A stretch of DNA of 64,000 nt from Psychrobacter sp. Choline-02u-9 (GTDB taxonomy: Bacteria; Pseudomonadota; Gammaproteobacteria; Pseudomonadales; Moraxellaceae), in contig NZ_PJBF01000043.1 in NCBI RefSeq assembly GCF_002836505.1, positions 1-64,000 on the forward strand. The letters run 5' to 3'. The first letter of the stretch is position 1, and each line of letters opens with the position of its first letter. The notes under the pieces were generated by a model. It was not told the origin of the DNA. It did no database searches and saw only the letters and a list, made by a program, of their open reading frames with translations. The position numbers and the translations under genes were made by a program. Positions 20,479 to 28,483 of this stretch are shown here, in pieces.

Positions 20479-21282
20479 ATGCTAGCCAAAAAACCTAAAG
20501 GCGCAACAGAAAAGCGCAAATCAAGTAGCGTATCAGGCTTATTGTGGATGTTTGTTGGGGCCGTATTGACCCTTATGATTGGGGTGTTTATCTACCTCTC
20601 ACCATTATTCAATTTCAGCCCCGCTGATGGTAGTGCTGAGAACGATTCTGATCGCCAAGTACAGCCACGTGTGGATACTGATACTGACAATGGCGATTAT
20701 GAGTTCTACGATATTTTACCTAATCAAGAGATGGCAACCATCCCTGACGAAGATATCGCTGACATTGATAATGATCAAATAGGTGATATAGGTGCGTTTG
20801 AACCAGACGTCGTCGTGACTCAACCAGATAGTGATGCAGGCAGTACCGAAACGGGCAGCTTCGGTGGTTCGGAAAATGCGACTGTCGAACCTGCTGGTGC
20901 TAACAATGCTGGGTCGAGTGAGGATATCGTTGTCGTTGAAGAAGATGCAACTTATGATGGTACGCCGCCTGCTACTAGTAACGCTACAACCCGCAATAAC
21001 AGTGCAGCAGCAGGGACGGCGAGCATCCAAGCTGCCAAACCTGCAGCGACCTATATCTTGCAGATCAATAGCTTTAGTGATGCAGATGAAGCAGATCGTC
21101 GCCGTGCGCAAGTACTGATGGCGGGTGTCGATGCTCGCGTGGTCAAAAACACGACGGGCAATGGCTTGCCAATTTATCAAGTCATCTCGCGTCCTTTGAA
21201 TAACCGTCAAGCAGTAACGACGGCACAGCAGCGCCTACAGAACAATGGTATAGACTCTATTATCGTTGAACAGCGTCGCTAG
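20479..21282 (+). CDS. SPOR-domain membrane protein
   Basis: A 267-residue bitopic protein. A basic cytoplasmic start (KKPKGATEKRKSSS) is followed by one membrane helix (about 19-38), a long acidic low-complexity periplasmic linker (about 50-180) and a C-terminal SPOR domain (about 190-265: TYILQINSFSDADEADRRRA, then a GNGLPIYQVISRPLNNRQ strand). SPOR domains bind denuded glycan at the division septum. It resembles the protein often encoded directly after argS in gammaproteobacteria (FtsN-like/DedD-like), which supports the call. AGGGAGAACG precedes the ATG. Confidence 0.88.
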   Translation: MLAKKPKGATEKRKSSSVSGLLWMFVGAVLTLMIGVFIYLSPLFNFSPADGSAENDSDRQVQPRVDTDTDNGDYEFYDILPNQEMATIPDEDIADIDNDQIGDIGAFEPDVVVTQPDSDAGSTETGSFGGSENATVEPAGANNAGSSEDIVVVEEDATYDGTPPATSNATTRNNSAAAGTASIQAAKPAATYILQINSFSDADEADRRRAQVLMAGVDARVVKNTTGNGLPIYQVISRPLNNRQAVTTAQQRLQNNGIDSIIVEQRR

Positions 21283-21312
21283 GTTCAGTCGTTTAAAGTT
21301 ATTGTATTTATT

Positions 21313-21341
21313 AAAAAAGCGTCGTAATGACGCTTTTTTTA
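21313..21341 (+). terminator. Intrinsic terminator
   Basis: Stem AAGCGTC / GACGCTT with a 5-nt loop and a run of seven T. Ends the argS-SPOR transcript. Confidence 0.9.
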
Positions 21342-21401
21342 TCTCTTTATTTTATCAAAATCTTTCTAGCTGTTTTATCCTATTAAACGTCCATTAAGAG
21401 T

Positions 21402-22502
21402 ATGGCTATGACCGTATCTAACTCAGTAACACCGCAAGCAGGCATTATTAAAGCGTTCTTTCAAAAATACTTTATCGATGCTTTTACTGGTATGGCTCTC
21501 GGGCTATTTGTCACGTTGATCGCAGGTCTAATTATCTCGCAAATCGGTGGCTGGTTAGATTTGCCAGCATTGGTCGCGGTCGGGAAACTTGCCTCGATAT
21601 TAATGGGTGCTGGTATCGGGGTAGGTATCGCTTACTATCTCAAAGCACCAACGCTAGTGATGCTTAGCTGCCTCGTAGCGGGTATGCTTGGTGCCCATTC
21701 CGAAGCACTAATGGCAGGCACGCTCTTTACGCCGCAAGTGGGTGGGCCTGCAACCTTTGTAGCACTGCCGGGTAATCCCATTGGTGCTTATCTGACCTCT
21801 GTGTTTGCTTATCGTACTGGCACTTGGGTCGCTGGTAAGACGAAGCTTGATATTCTATTGGTGCCATTGGTTGTGTGTGGTATTGCACTATTAGTCTGCG
21901 CACTGCTTAATCCGCCGATCGTAGCAGGGGTCGCTGCGATCGGCCAGGGTATTCATGCCGCTACTGAATTACAGCCCCTGCTAATGGGTATCGTCATTGC
22001 TGTAGTGGTTGGTATTTTATTGACCCTACCAACGTCAAGTGCAGCTATTTGTATTGCTATTGGGCTTGGTGGCTTGGCGGGCGGGGCAGCAGTGGTTGGC
22101 TGTGCAGCGCATATGATTGGTTTTGCTGTTGCAAGTTTTAAAGACAATGGCGTTAGTGGCGTTATCTCTCAAGGCTTGGGTACCAGTATGCTGCAAATCC
22201 CTAATGTGCTCAGAAAACCTATCGTTCTGCTACCTGCTGTCATTGCTAGCGCTATTGTTGGGCCGATCGCGACCGTTGGTTTTGGATTAGCTTGTACCGC
22301 GACAGGTGCGGGTATGGGTACTGCTGGTTTGGTCGGTGTGTTTGGGGTGATTGAAGCGTCACAAGAGATTATGAGCACTGGTCAGCTGTGGACAGCGATT
22401 ATTCTATTGATGTTTGTACTGCCTGCGGTGATTGCAGGGTTGGTGGCTTATATCATGCGCCGTATAGGCTGGTTAGTCGCTGGTGATATGAAGCTGCCTT
22501 AA
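21402..22502 (+). CDS. PTS IIC-like membrane protein (PfoR/COG3641 type)
   Basis: A 366-residue protein with about ten hydrophobic segments and many Gly/Ala. It fits the PTS_EIIC_2 family, whose members resemble PTS sugar IIC components but are not linked to known EIIA/EIIB partners. Helpful stretches are GNPIGAYLTSVFAYRTGTWVAG (the first 20 residues or so near 125) and LTLPTSSAAICIAIGL near 207. No EIIA or EIIB gene lies nearby, so active phosphotransfer is doubtful. The gene is flanked by terminators on both sides and stands alone. Substrate unknown. Confidence 0.8.
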   Translation: MAMTVSNSVTPQAGIIKAFFQKYFIDAFTGMALGLFVTLIAGLIISQIGGWLDLPALVAVGKLASILMGAGIGVGIAYYLKAPTLVMLSCLVAGMLGAHSEALMAGTLFTPQVGGPATFVALPGNPIGAYLTSVFAYRTGTWVAGKTKLDILLVPLVVCGIALLVCALLNPPIVAGVAAIGQGIHAATELQPLLMGIVIAVVVGILLTLPTSSAAICIAIGLGGLAGGAAVVGCAAHMIGFAVASFKDNGVSGVISQGLGTSMLQIPNVLRKPIVLLPAVIASAIVGPIATVGFGLACTATGAGMGTAGLVGVFGVIEASQEIMSTGQLWTAIILLMFVLPAVIAGLVAYIMRRIGWLVAGDMKLP

Positions 22503-22577
22503 TCTTTGAAGTATTGAACTGAAATATCATCAATAGTCTCAAAATTCAGTCTTATCCTCAATCGGCAATAACAATGC

Positions 22578-22616
22578 TTAAAAAAGCCCAGCTACGACTA
22601 TAGCTGGGCTTTTTAT
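22578..22616. terminator. Bidirectional intrinsic terminator
   Basis: AAAAA, stem GCCCAGCTA / TAGCTGGGC and TTTTT, placed between the convergent IIC-like gene and the SDR gene. Confidence 0.9.
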
Positions 22617-22663
22617 ATATAAATTCATCACTTTCTCATGAAATAGGCAGTGTTTATAAAATA

Positions 22664-23650
22664 TTATTTGACCGTCTTTAGCTTCTTATGACGACGTGGT
22701 TTTAGCTTGCGGGACAGTTGATGGAAGTCGTTCAGCACTTGACTATAATGTGAGGGAAATACACGTTGGATGGCATCAATCATCTTGGCATCGTTACCAA
22801 TCAGGCAGCGCTGTTGGTTGGTCGCTGCGGCATATAGGATAATCCAAGCCGCTTCATTGGCATCGAATTTTAAGAATTTATTAAAACTTCTGATGGTTTT
22901 AGGCCCAGTACTCATACCAATATCATGGATGCTCTCATTGCCGCGCGCACTGTTGGCAATATTGGTTTTGATGCCACCTGGATGGATACAAGTCGCTGAT
23001 ACTCCGCAGTTCTGAATGTTTAGCTCTTGGCGTAAGCTCTCTGTGAAGCCGCGTACGGCAAATTTACTAGAGTTGTAGGCGGACTGTGATGGCTGAGCGG
23101 TCAAACCAAACAGACTTGAGATATTGATAATATGTCCATGCTCGCCAAACTGGCTTTGTTTAACGCTGTTTTTGATTAATGGTAAAAATGCCTTAGTGCC
23201 GTAAACCACGCCCCAAAAATTAATGTTCATTACCCATTCAAGCTCACTAATACTACTGCCTTCGACAGTAGAGTAGAGCGCGACACCTGCATTGTTAAAG
23301 ATAAAATTTACTTTGCCATGATCGCTCATGACGCTATCAGCCCACGATTCTACAGCTTTATGATCTGACACATCGAGTACAGTCATCGTGACGTTGACAT
23401 CATAATTGGTAAGTAACTGTTTGGTCGCTGCCAGTTGTTCAGGATTGATGTCTGATAGTGCAACGTGACAGCCCATTTTTGCTAAATGAACGGCCAGCTC
23501 ACGCCCCATACCAGAGCCTGCGCCTGTGATAGCAGCGACATGGTTGCGATAGTAGGATTCAACGTCCGAGTCATCCAATGAAGCATGGTTAGAAGAAAAT
23601 GGTAAATGTTGGCGCAATGAAGTCGCCATAGCGGTCACATGGTTGAGCAT
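22664..23650 (-). CDS. Short-chain dehydrogenase/reductase
   Basis: A 328-residue SDR enzyme. The NAD(P)-binding TGAGSGMG motif is near residue 36 of the mature frame, the NNAG motif and the catalytic Ser...YxxxK set (ISSLFGL, then YNSSK) are present, and CIHPGGIKTNI follows. It has an extra N-terminal segment of about 35 residues and a basic C-terminal tail (KLKPRRHKKLK). The ATG at 23650 is preferred over an upstream TTG because AAAGGA lies about 9 nt upstream of it. Substrate unknown; such proteins often act on acyl or steroid-like alcohols. Confidence 0.88.
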   Translation of the reverse strand: MLNHVTAMATSLRQHLPFSSNHASLDDSDVESYYRNHVAAITGAGSGMGRELAVHLAKMGCHVALSDINPEQLAATKQLLTNYDVNVTMTVLDVSDHKAVESWADSVMSDHGKVNFIFNNAGVALYSTVEGSSISELEWVMNINFWGVVYGTKAFLPLIKNSVKQSQFGEHGHIINISSLFGLTAQPSQSAYNSSKFAVRGFTESLRQELNIQNCGVSATCIHPGGIKTNIANSARGNESIHDIGMSTGPKTIRSFNKFLKFDANEAAWIILYAAATNQQRCLIGNDAKMIDAIQRVFPSHYSQVLNDFHQLSRKLKPRRHKKLKTVK

Positions 23651-23834
23651 AATAAACAATCCTTTGTCTTATTAATCATATGAGTTGTAAGGACTATATA
23701 TAGTGGTATATAGAAATAAAGTATAAAGGTCAAAACAGACTATCTACATTAGCATGGTTTGCACTGATGCTTACTCGCGATTGATAAACGCTGCTGTCAT
23801 TTCAGGACAGAAGTAATGAATGTCGCCAATTTTC

Positions 23835-23879
23835 AGTAGGCAAGTTATCTAGTAGGCAAGCTATCTAACAGATAACTTG
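23835..23879. repeat. Tandem 16-bp repeat with an inverted partial copy
   Basis: AGTAGGCAAGTTATCT (23835-23850) is repeated directly at 23851-23866 with one mismatch. AGATAACTTG at 23870-23879 is an exact inverted copy of the last ten bases of the first unit. It lies just downstream of the clpX terminator in a non-coding gap. Confidence 0.8.
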
Positions 23880-23894
23880 ATTAAATAATAGGCA

Positions 23895-23934
23895 TAAAAA
23901 AAGCGCCTGAGCTTATTTAGCCAGACGCTTTTTT
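23895..23934 (-). terminator. Intrinsic terminator of clpX
   Basis: On the minus strand, AAGCGTCTGGCT pairs imperfectly with AGCTCAGGCGCTT and is followed by a run of seven T. A second hairpin (TAGTCCG at 23937-23943 with CGGACTA at 23954-23960) lies between it and the clpX stop. Confidence 0.75.
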
Positions 23935-23977
23935 AGTAGTCCGCTAATGATAACGGACTATTTATAACAATTATAAC

Positions 23978-25252
23978 TTAAGCAATTTTAGGTACTTTAC
24001 CTTCATTGATAACGTCCGCATCAACCATTACAGTTTTAGCATTTTCCATAGAAGGTAGCTCATACATGGTCTCAAGCAGCGCATTTTCTACGATAGAACG
24101 TAGACCACGAGCACCAGTCTTACGCTCCATTGCTTTTTTGGCGATGGCATCTAGTGCTCCTTGGGTAAAGCTAATTTCAGCACCTTCCATATCGAACAAG
24201 TACTTGTACTGTTTTACCAGTGCGTTCTTAGGTTCGGTCAGGATTTGTACCAAGGCTGCTTCATCTAGCTCTTGCAGTGCCGCAAGTACTGGCAGACGAC
24301 CGATCAGCTCAGGAATCAGACCAAACTTGATCAGATCTTCTGGCTCGACTTCTTGTAGCAAGTCTGAGCTACGACGGCTGTCGTCTTTTGAGCTAACATC
24401 GGCGTTAAAACCAATACCGCCTTTTTCGGTACGTTGCTGAATGACTTTATCAAGTCCAGCAAATGCACCACCAACGATGATTAGGATGTTGCTGGTATCA
24501 ACTTGGATCAACTCTTGCTGTGGGTGCTTACGACCACCGTGCGGCGGGATAGCAGCTACAGTACCTTCGATTAGCTTTAGCAACGCTTGCTGCACGCCTT
24601 CACCTGACACATCACGCGTGATAGATGGGTTGTCGCCTTTTTTACTGATTTTGTCGATTTCATCAATATAGATGATACCTTGCTCAGCTTTGGCCACATC
24701 ATAGTCAGAAGCTTGAAGTAGCTTTTGTACGATGTTTTCAACGTCTTCACCAACATAACCAGCTTCGGTTAAGGTCGTGGCATCAGCCATCGCAAAAGGT
24801 ACATCTAATAGACGAGCTAAGGTTTGCGCAAGTAGCGTCTTACCAGAACCAGTTGGACCGATTAGCAAGATATTACTCTTAGCCAATTCTACCATTGCAT
24901 CGTCAGCGCCGATCTTGGCTTTTTTGCTGTCGTTGGCTAGCGTCTGGCTAACTTTTAGACGTTTGTAATGGTTATAGACGGCAACAGCCAATGCTTTTTT
25001 GGCAGCGTCCTGACCGATGACATATTCATCAAGCTTGGCACGCAGCTCTTTTGGCGTTGGTAGTTTTTTATTGACCCAAGAAGTATCTACTTCGCTATCG
25101 TCATCACCGTGCTCTGCGCTGTCTGCGATTAAGTCAGTACATAGCTCGATACATTCATTGCAGATATTGGCATCGTCAGCAGCAATCAGTTGCTGTACAT
25201 CGCTTTTGGCTTTACCGCAAAACGAACACTGCGGGGTATTATCTTCTGCCAT
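23978..25252 (-). CDS. clpX: ATP-dependent Clp protease ATP-binding subunit ClpX
   Basis: AAA+ unfoldase that feeds substrates to ClpP. The N-terminal zinc-binding domain has CSFCGK and CNECIELC, the Walker A is GPTGSGKT near residue 133, the Walker B is [10 protein letters not shown], and the C-terminal region has [11 protein letters not shown]. Length (424) is normal. It lies 187 nt downstream of clpP in the same direction. In this genome the usual tig-clpP-clpX order is broken by the urease operon on the far side of clpP. Confidence 0.98.
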   Translation of the reverse strand: MAEDNTPQCSFCGKAKSDVQQLIAADDANICNECIELCTDLIADSAEHGDDDSEVDTSWVNKKLPTPKELRAKLDEYVIGQDAAKKALAVAVYNHYKRLKVSQTLANDSKKAKIGADDAMVELAKSNILLIGPTGSGKTLLAQTLARLLDVPFAMADATTLTEAGYVGEDVENIVQKLLQASDYDVAKAEQGIIYIDEIDKISKKGDNPSITRDVSGEGVQQALLKLIEGTVAAIPPHGGRKHPQQELIQVDTSNILIIVGGAFAGLDKVIQQRTEKGGIGFNADVSSKDDSRRSSDLLQEVEPEDLIKFGLIPELIGRLPVLAALQELDEAALVQILTEPKNALVKQYKYLFDMEGAEISFTQGALDAIAKKAMERKTGARGLRSIVENALLETMYELPSMENAKTVMVDADVINEGKVPKIA

Positions 25253-25439
25253 AAAAGGCGCTCCTAAAATTTAAAACTGGTTAGTTTATTTGTAGTATGT
25301 CAATTATCGTATTCATTCAATGGTCATACCTTCCAATAGATCAGGTATGACATTGATAACGGTTTATCGTACGGCAAATAAACTATAAAAGGTCTTATGA
25401 CTGCACTCTCGATGAAGAGGCATCACGTTAATGCTTAGA

Positions 25440-26114
25440 TTACAAAGACTCGGGGCGACGCTCTAATACTTCGTCAACCAAACCATACTCTTTGGCTTCT
25501 TGTGCATCTAACCAATAATCACGCTCAACGTCTTTTTCGATTTTTTCTACTGGCTGACCAGTGCGCTCAGCTAAGATACTATTTAGACGTGCACGAGTTT
25601 TAAGGATTTCACGAGCATTAATTTCGATATCTGTTGCTTGACCCTGCGCGCCGCCTGAAGGCTGATGAATCATAACGCGAGCATTAGCAAGTGAATAGCG
25701 CTTGCCTTTTTGACCAGCGGCCAATAGGAATGAACCCATGCTGTAAGCACCGCCCATACAGATAGTAGATACTTCAGGTTTGATGAAGTTCATGGTATCG
25801 AAAATAGCCAAGCCAGCGCTTACTGAGCCGCCTGGTGAGTTGATATACAAATGGATATCTTTGTCAGGGTTTTCAGCTTCTAAGAATAGCAACTGGGCAA
25901 CGATAAGGTTAGCCATGTTGTCTTCGACCTGACCGGTCAAAAAGATAACGCGCTCACGTAATAGACGTGAAAAAATATCAAACGAGCGTTCACCGCGTGA
26001 GGACTGTTCAACCACCATAGGTACTAAAGCCGCTTGTGTGGTCTGTACTTCTTTGTGCGCACTCATCAGCATATCAAAATGCGGGTTGGCAGTGATGCGA
26101 TCATAATCTGTCAT
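25440..26114 (-). CDS. clpP: ATP-dependent Clp protease proteolytic subunit
   Basis: Serine protease that forms the barrel of the ClpXP machine. The catalytic Ser lies in [14 protein letters not shown] and the His in [17 protein letters not shown], with the Asp in the C-terminal part ([11 protein letters not shown]). At 224 residues it includes a short N-terminal propeptide region. A heat-shock-type promoter lies about 80 nt upstream. The ATG is preceded by AGGACTTTTCT, a modest ribosome site. Confidence 0.98.
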   Translation of the reverse strand: MTDYDRITANPHFDMLMSAHKEVQTTQAALVPMVVEQSSRGERSFDIFSRLLRERVIFLTGQVEDNMANLIVAQLLFLEAENPDKDIHLYINSPGGSVSAGLAIFDTMNFIKPEVSTICMGGAYSMGSFLLAAGQKGKRYSLANARVMIHQPSGGAQGQATDIEINAREILKTRARLNSILAERTGQPVEKIEKDVERDYWLDAQEAKEYGLVDEVLERRPESL

Positions 26115-26198
26115 AGAAAAGTCCTATCGATAAATGTATAAAATAAAAATGGATTGAATGATTTTATTGTCTAGTAGTTTTTGACTAATGGGTTGTTT

Positions 26199-26225
26199 AT
26201 AAGGGGGCTGCGCTCACTATTCAAG
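26199..26225 (-). promoter_or_regulatory. Candidate sigma-32 heat-shock promoter of clpP
   Basis: On the minus strand, CTTGAAT (26225-26219) and CCCCTTAT (26206-26199) are separated by 12 bp. This is close to the sigma-32 consensus CTTGAAA - 11 to 16 bp - CCCCATNT. The implied start site would give clpP a leader of roughly 75-80 nt. Heat-shock control of clpP is well established in E. coli. Confidence 0.65.
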
Positions 26226-26558
26226 CCTACAAAACTGGTTTGTGCATAAAATAGGTGAAAAAGTGACCCTCCGATATTGCTAGGACTCATTACTTATATT
26301 AAAACTGATACTAAAAATACGTCTAGAAGTAGATAAATACTATCTTATCTATTATCAAGTCGTACAGATATCGACAGTATCTGTATCGATACAAATAGCG
26401 TAAATCATGTCTGACCTGACTTTTTAACATAGAATACCTGATTAATAGCCCTATAATCCACCTATCTTACTGACTAAGCCTGCAAATAGTTATGCGTTTA
26501 GTATTTTTGCTTATCTAATGTCCTCAGAGAGTATTGCGCTAACAATAACGCTAAAAAA

Positions 26559-26594
26559 TGCACCGTTATGGACAAAATGTACCGTTTTGGTGCA
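26559..26594 (+). promoter_or_regulatory. Pair of NtrC-type binding sites
   Basis: TGTACCGTTTTGGTGCA (26578-26594) matches the NtrC dyad TGCACC-N5-GGTGCA at all but one position. TGCACCGTTATGGACAA (26559-26575) matches its left half and the central GG. The two lie 19 bp apart start to start, about two helical turns. They are upstream of the urease operon, a classic NtrC-regulated target in enteric bacteria. Confidence 0.6.
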
Positions 26595-26755
26595 AATATC
26601 TGCTGATTTTATAAATAGATAAGGCTCAAAAAACGTTTAGAAAATAGCTGGAAATATACGGTTATTTTTATCGTCCAATCCAAAAAAGAAAAAGCACAGA
26701 CAAATCAAAGTTTTGAGTTGGTAAGGTTTTTATTTGACTATCTGCTATCAAGAGT

Positions 26756-26771
26756 TGGCACAGTGCTTGTA
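26756..26771 (+). promoter_or_regulatory. Candidate sigma-54 promoter of the urease operon
   Basis: TGGCAC-N5-TTGTA (26756-26771) fits the sigma-54 consensus TGGCAC-N5-TTGCA with correct -24/-12 spacing and one deviation at the usually conserved C of the -12 GC. It lies about 160 bp downstream of the two NtrC-type dyads and about 205 bp before ureD, a usual enhancer-promoter geometry. Confidence 0.5.
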
Positions 26772-26977
26772 TCAATAAAAACATTGACGCTTTTATTTAT
26801 CGTGGTGCGCTATAGGCACGATAAATGGTGTACGCTGTATTTCTCCGTTATTATTCTGATATTACTGTCGCTAATGTACTGTAGTTAACGATTGGCAATA
26901 GGGTTCTTAACACATAGCAAATGATAGCTGTCATACAAAATACTGAAACATATTTAATTGGTAAATGAGTATATAAA

Positions 26978-28006
26978 ATGAGTTGGGCCTCTTCTTTAGC
27001 ATTAAGCTTTGACACTGTTAGCAGTACAAGTACGGCCAAAGAAGGTACGGCTGATAACTCAAAAACGCGGCTTTATCATCGTAAGCATACAGGTGCCTTG
27101 ATGGTACAGCGTGCTCTATATCCTGAGCCAAGCGTACAGCAGGGTATTTGTCACATACTAATGTTGTACCCGCCAGCCGGTATCGCAGGTGGCGATACGT
27201 TGACCATAGACCTAAACTTAGATAGTGGTAGCCACGCTGTTATCACCACACCAGGGGCAGGTAAGTGGTACGGCAAGGACAGCGTTAGCCAAAAACATAA
27301 AGCTCCGTTGGGCGCCAACGACACTCACCAAAGTATGGATCAAAATGAAATAGCTGCCTATGCAAGCCAACATGTACAGGCAAACCTCGCAGCACATACC
27401 CGTTTAGAATGGCTGCTGCAAGAGAGTATCATTTATAACGAAGCCAATATGCATGCAGTGAGTCGCTTCGATTTGACAGATTCCTCTAGTCTACTAACAT
27501 GGGAGATTAGCGTATTTGGGCGGCAAGCTTACGACGAGCAGTTTTTGCAAGGGCATTATCATACTGGATTGAACATCTACCGAGATGGTAAGGTTGTCGT
27601 TGCTGAGCGAGTGGCACAGGCAGCACAAAATCGCTGGTTTACCTCAAATTTAGGATTAGCAAACCAGCATATTTATGGATCGTTTTGGGCAGTACCAAGC
27701 TTAATCGATGTCCATGACAATCTTGCACTCTCCGCGTCACAAACCACGCAATCGACCGAAACAGCCCAAGCAACTATCAAGCAGTCATTAACCCGCTATC
27801 TAGACAATACCGTAGCAGCATTACGACAAGTAATTGCTCAAGCACAACTGCCTGTCTACTGCACTCATAATTGCCAAGCGATCAATATCCGCTACATTGG
27901 CTCAGATGTACGAGGTTGTTTTGAAGCGTTTTATCAGCTAAGAGAAGTCTTGCGAGATCATTGGTGGCAACTTGAGCCTTGTCGTCCACGTATTTGGGAC
28001 ACCTAA
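26978..28006 (+). CDS. ureD: Urease accessory protein UreD
   Basis: First gene of the urease operon. UreD binds apo-urease and forms the UreD-UreF-UreG platform for nickel delivery. Recognised by RLYHRKHTGALMVQRALYPE near residue 32, the YPPAGIAGGDTL motif and TTPGAGKWYG, plus CRPRIWDT at the end. It is 342 residues, longer than the usual 270-280, with extra polar sequence around residues 105-125. The ribosome site before the ATG is weak. A spacer of 118 nt separates it from ureA. Confidence 0.95.
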   Translation: MSWASSLALSFDTVSSTSTAKEGTADNSKTRLYHRKHTGALMVQRALYPEPSVQQGICHILMLYPPAGIAGGDTLTIDLNLDSGSHAVITTPGAGKWYGKDSVSQKHKAPLGANDTHQSMDQNEIAAYASQHVQANLAAHTRLEWLLQESIIYNEANMHAVSRFDLTDSSSLLTWEISVFGRQAYDEQFLQGHYHTGLNIYRDGKVVVAERVAQAAQNRWFTSNLGLANQHIYGSFWAVPSLIDVHDNLALSASQTTQSTETAQATIKQSLTRYLDNTVAALRQVIAQAQLPVYCTHNCQAINIRYIGSDVRGCFEAFYQLREVLRDHWWQLEPCRPRIWDT

Positions 28007-28124
28007 TACGGCCACTTTTAATAATGAAACTAAGATATATTGCGACTATTTTTAATCGATATTTAATGCTTTGAAAACCTCTAATCTGCTATAAATATAA
28101 TGATAAGTACAATAAGGAATTGTC

Positions 28125-28427
28125 ATGCACCTGACCCCAACAGAAAAAGACAAACTCATGCTATTTACGGCTGGTATGGTGGCTGAGCGTCGCAAAAATC
28201 GCGGTGTTAAACTCAATTATCCCGAAGCCATCGCTTATATCAGTATGCTGCTGATGGAAGGCGCACGAGACGGTAAAAGAGTCGCCGAGCTGATGAGTGA
28301 AGGTGCTACGTATTTGTCTGCTGATGATGTCATGGAAGGGGTGGCAGAGATGGTCGATGAAGTGCAAATCGAGGCGACCTTTCCTGATGGCACCAAACTG
28401 GTCACGGTACATAATCCCATCGTGTAA
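28125..28427 (+). CDS. ureA: Urease subunit gamma
   Basis: Smallest structural subunit of urease, 100 residues. The start [20 protein letters not shown] and the stretches [12 protein letters not shown] and [21 protein letters not shown] are all diagnostic. AAGGAATT lies 7 nt before the ATG. It is separate here, while the beta and alpha subunits that follow are fused. Confidence 0.98.
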   Translation: MHLTPTEKDKLMLFTAGMVAERRKNRGVKLNYPEAIAYISMLLMEGARDGKRVAELMSEGATYLSADDVMEGVAEMVDEVQIEATFPDGTKLVTVHNPIV

Positions 28428-28483
28428 CGCTGTATACCATTGTTATAGCACTGAAATGCTCACTATAAAATAAGGCGGCTACC

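Noticed and set aside
23937-23960. TAGTCCG/CGGACTA hairpin as the clpX terminator
   Set aside because: No T-run follows it on the minus strand. The next hairpin (23895-23934) has one and is the better terminator.
26589-26606. GG-N11-GC as an alternative sigma-54 element
   Set aside because: The spacing between GG and GC is 11 instead of 10, and it overlaps the better NtrC-like dyad. The element at 26756-26771 has the right spacing.
26851-27039. 62-codon minus-strand frame over the ureD start
   Set aside because: It overlaps ureD and the leader, has no ribosome site and no family resemblance.
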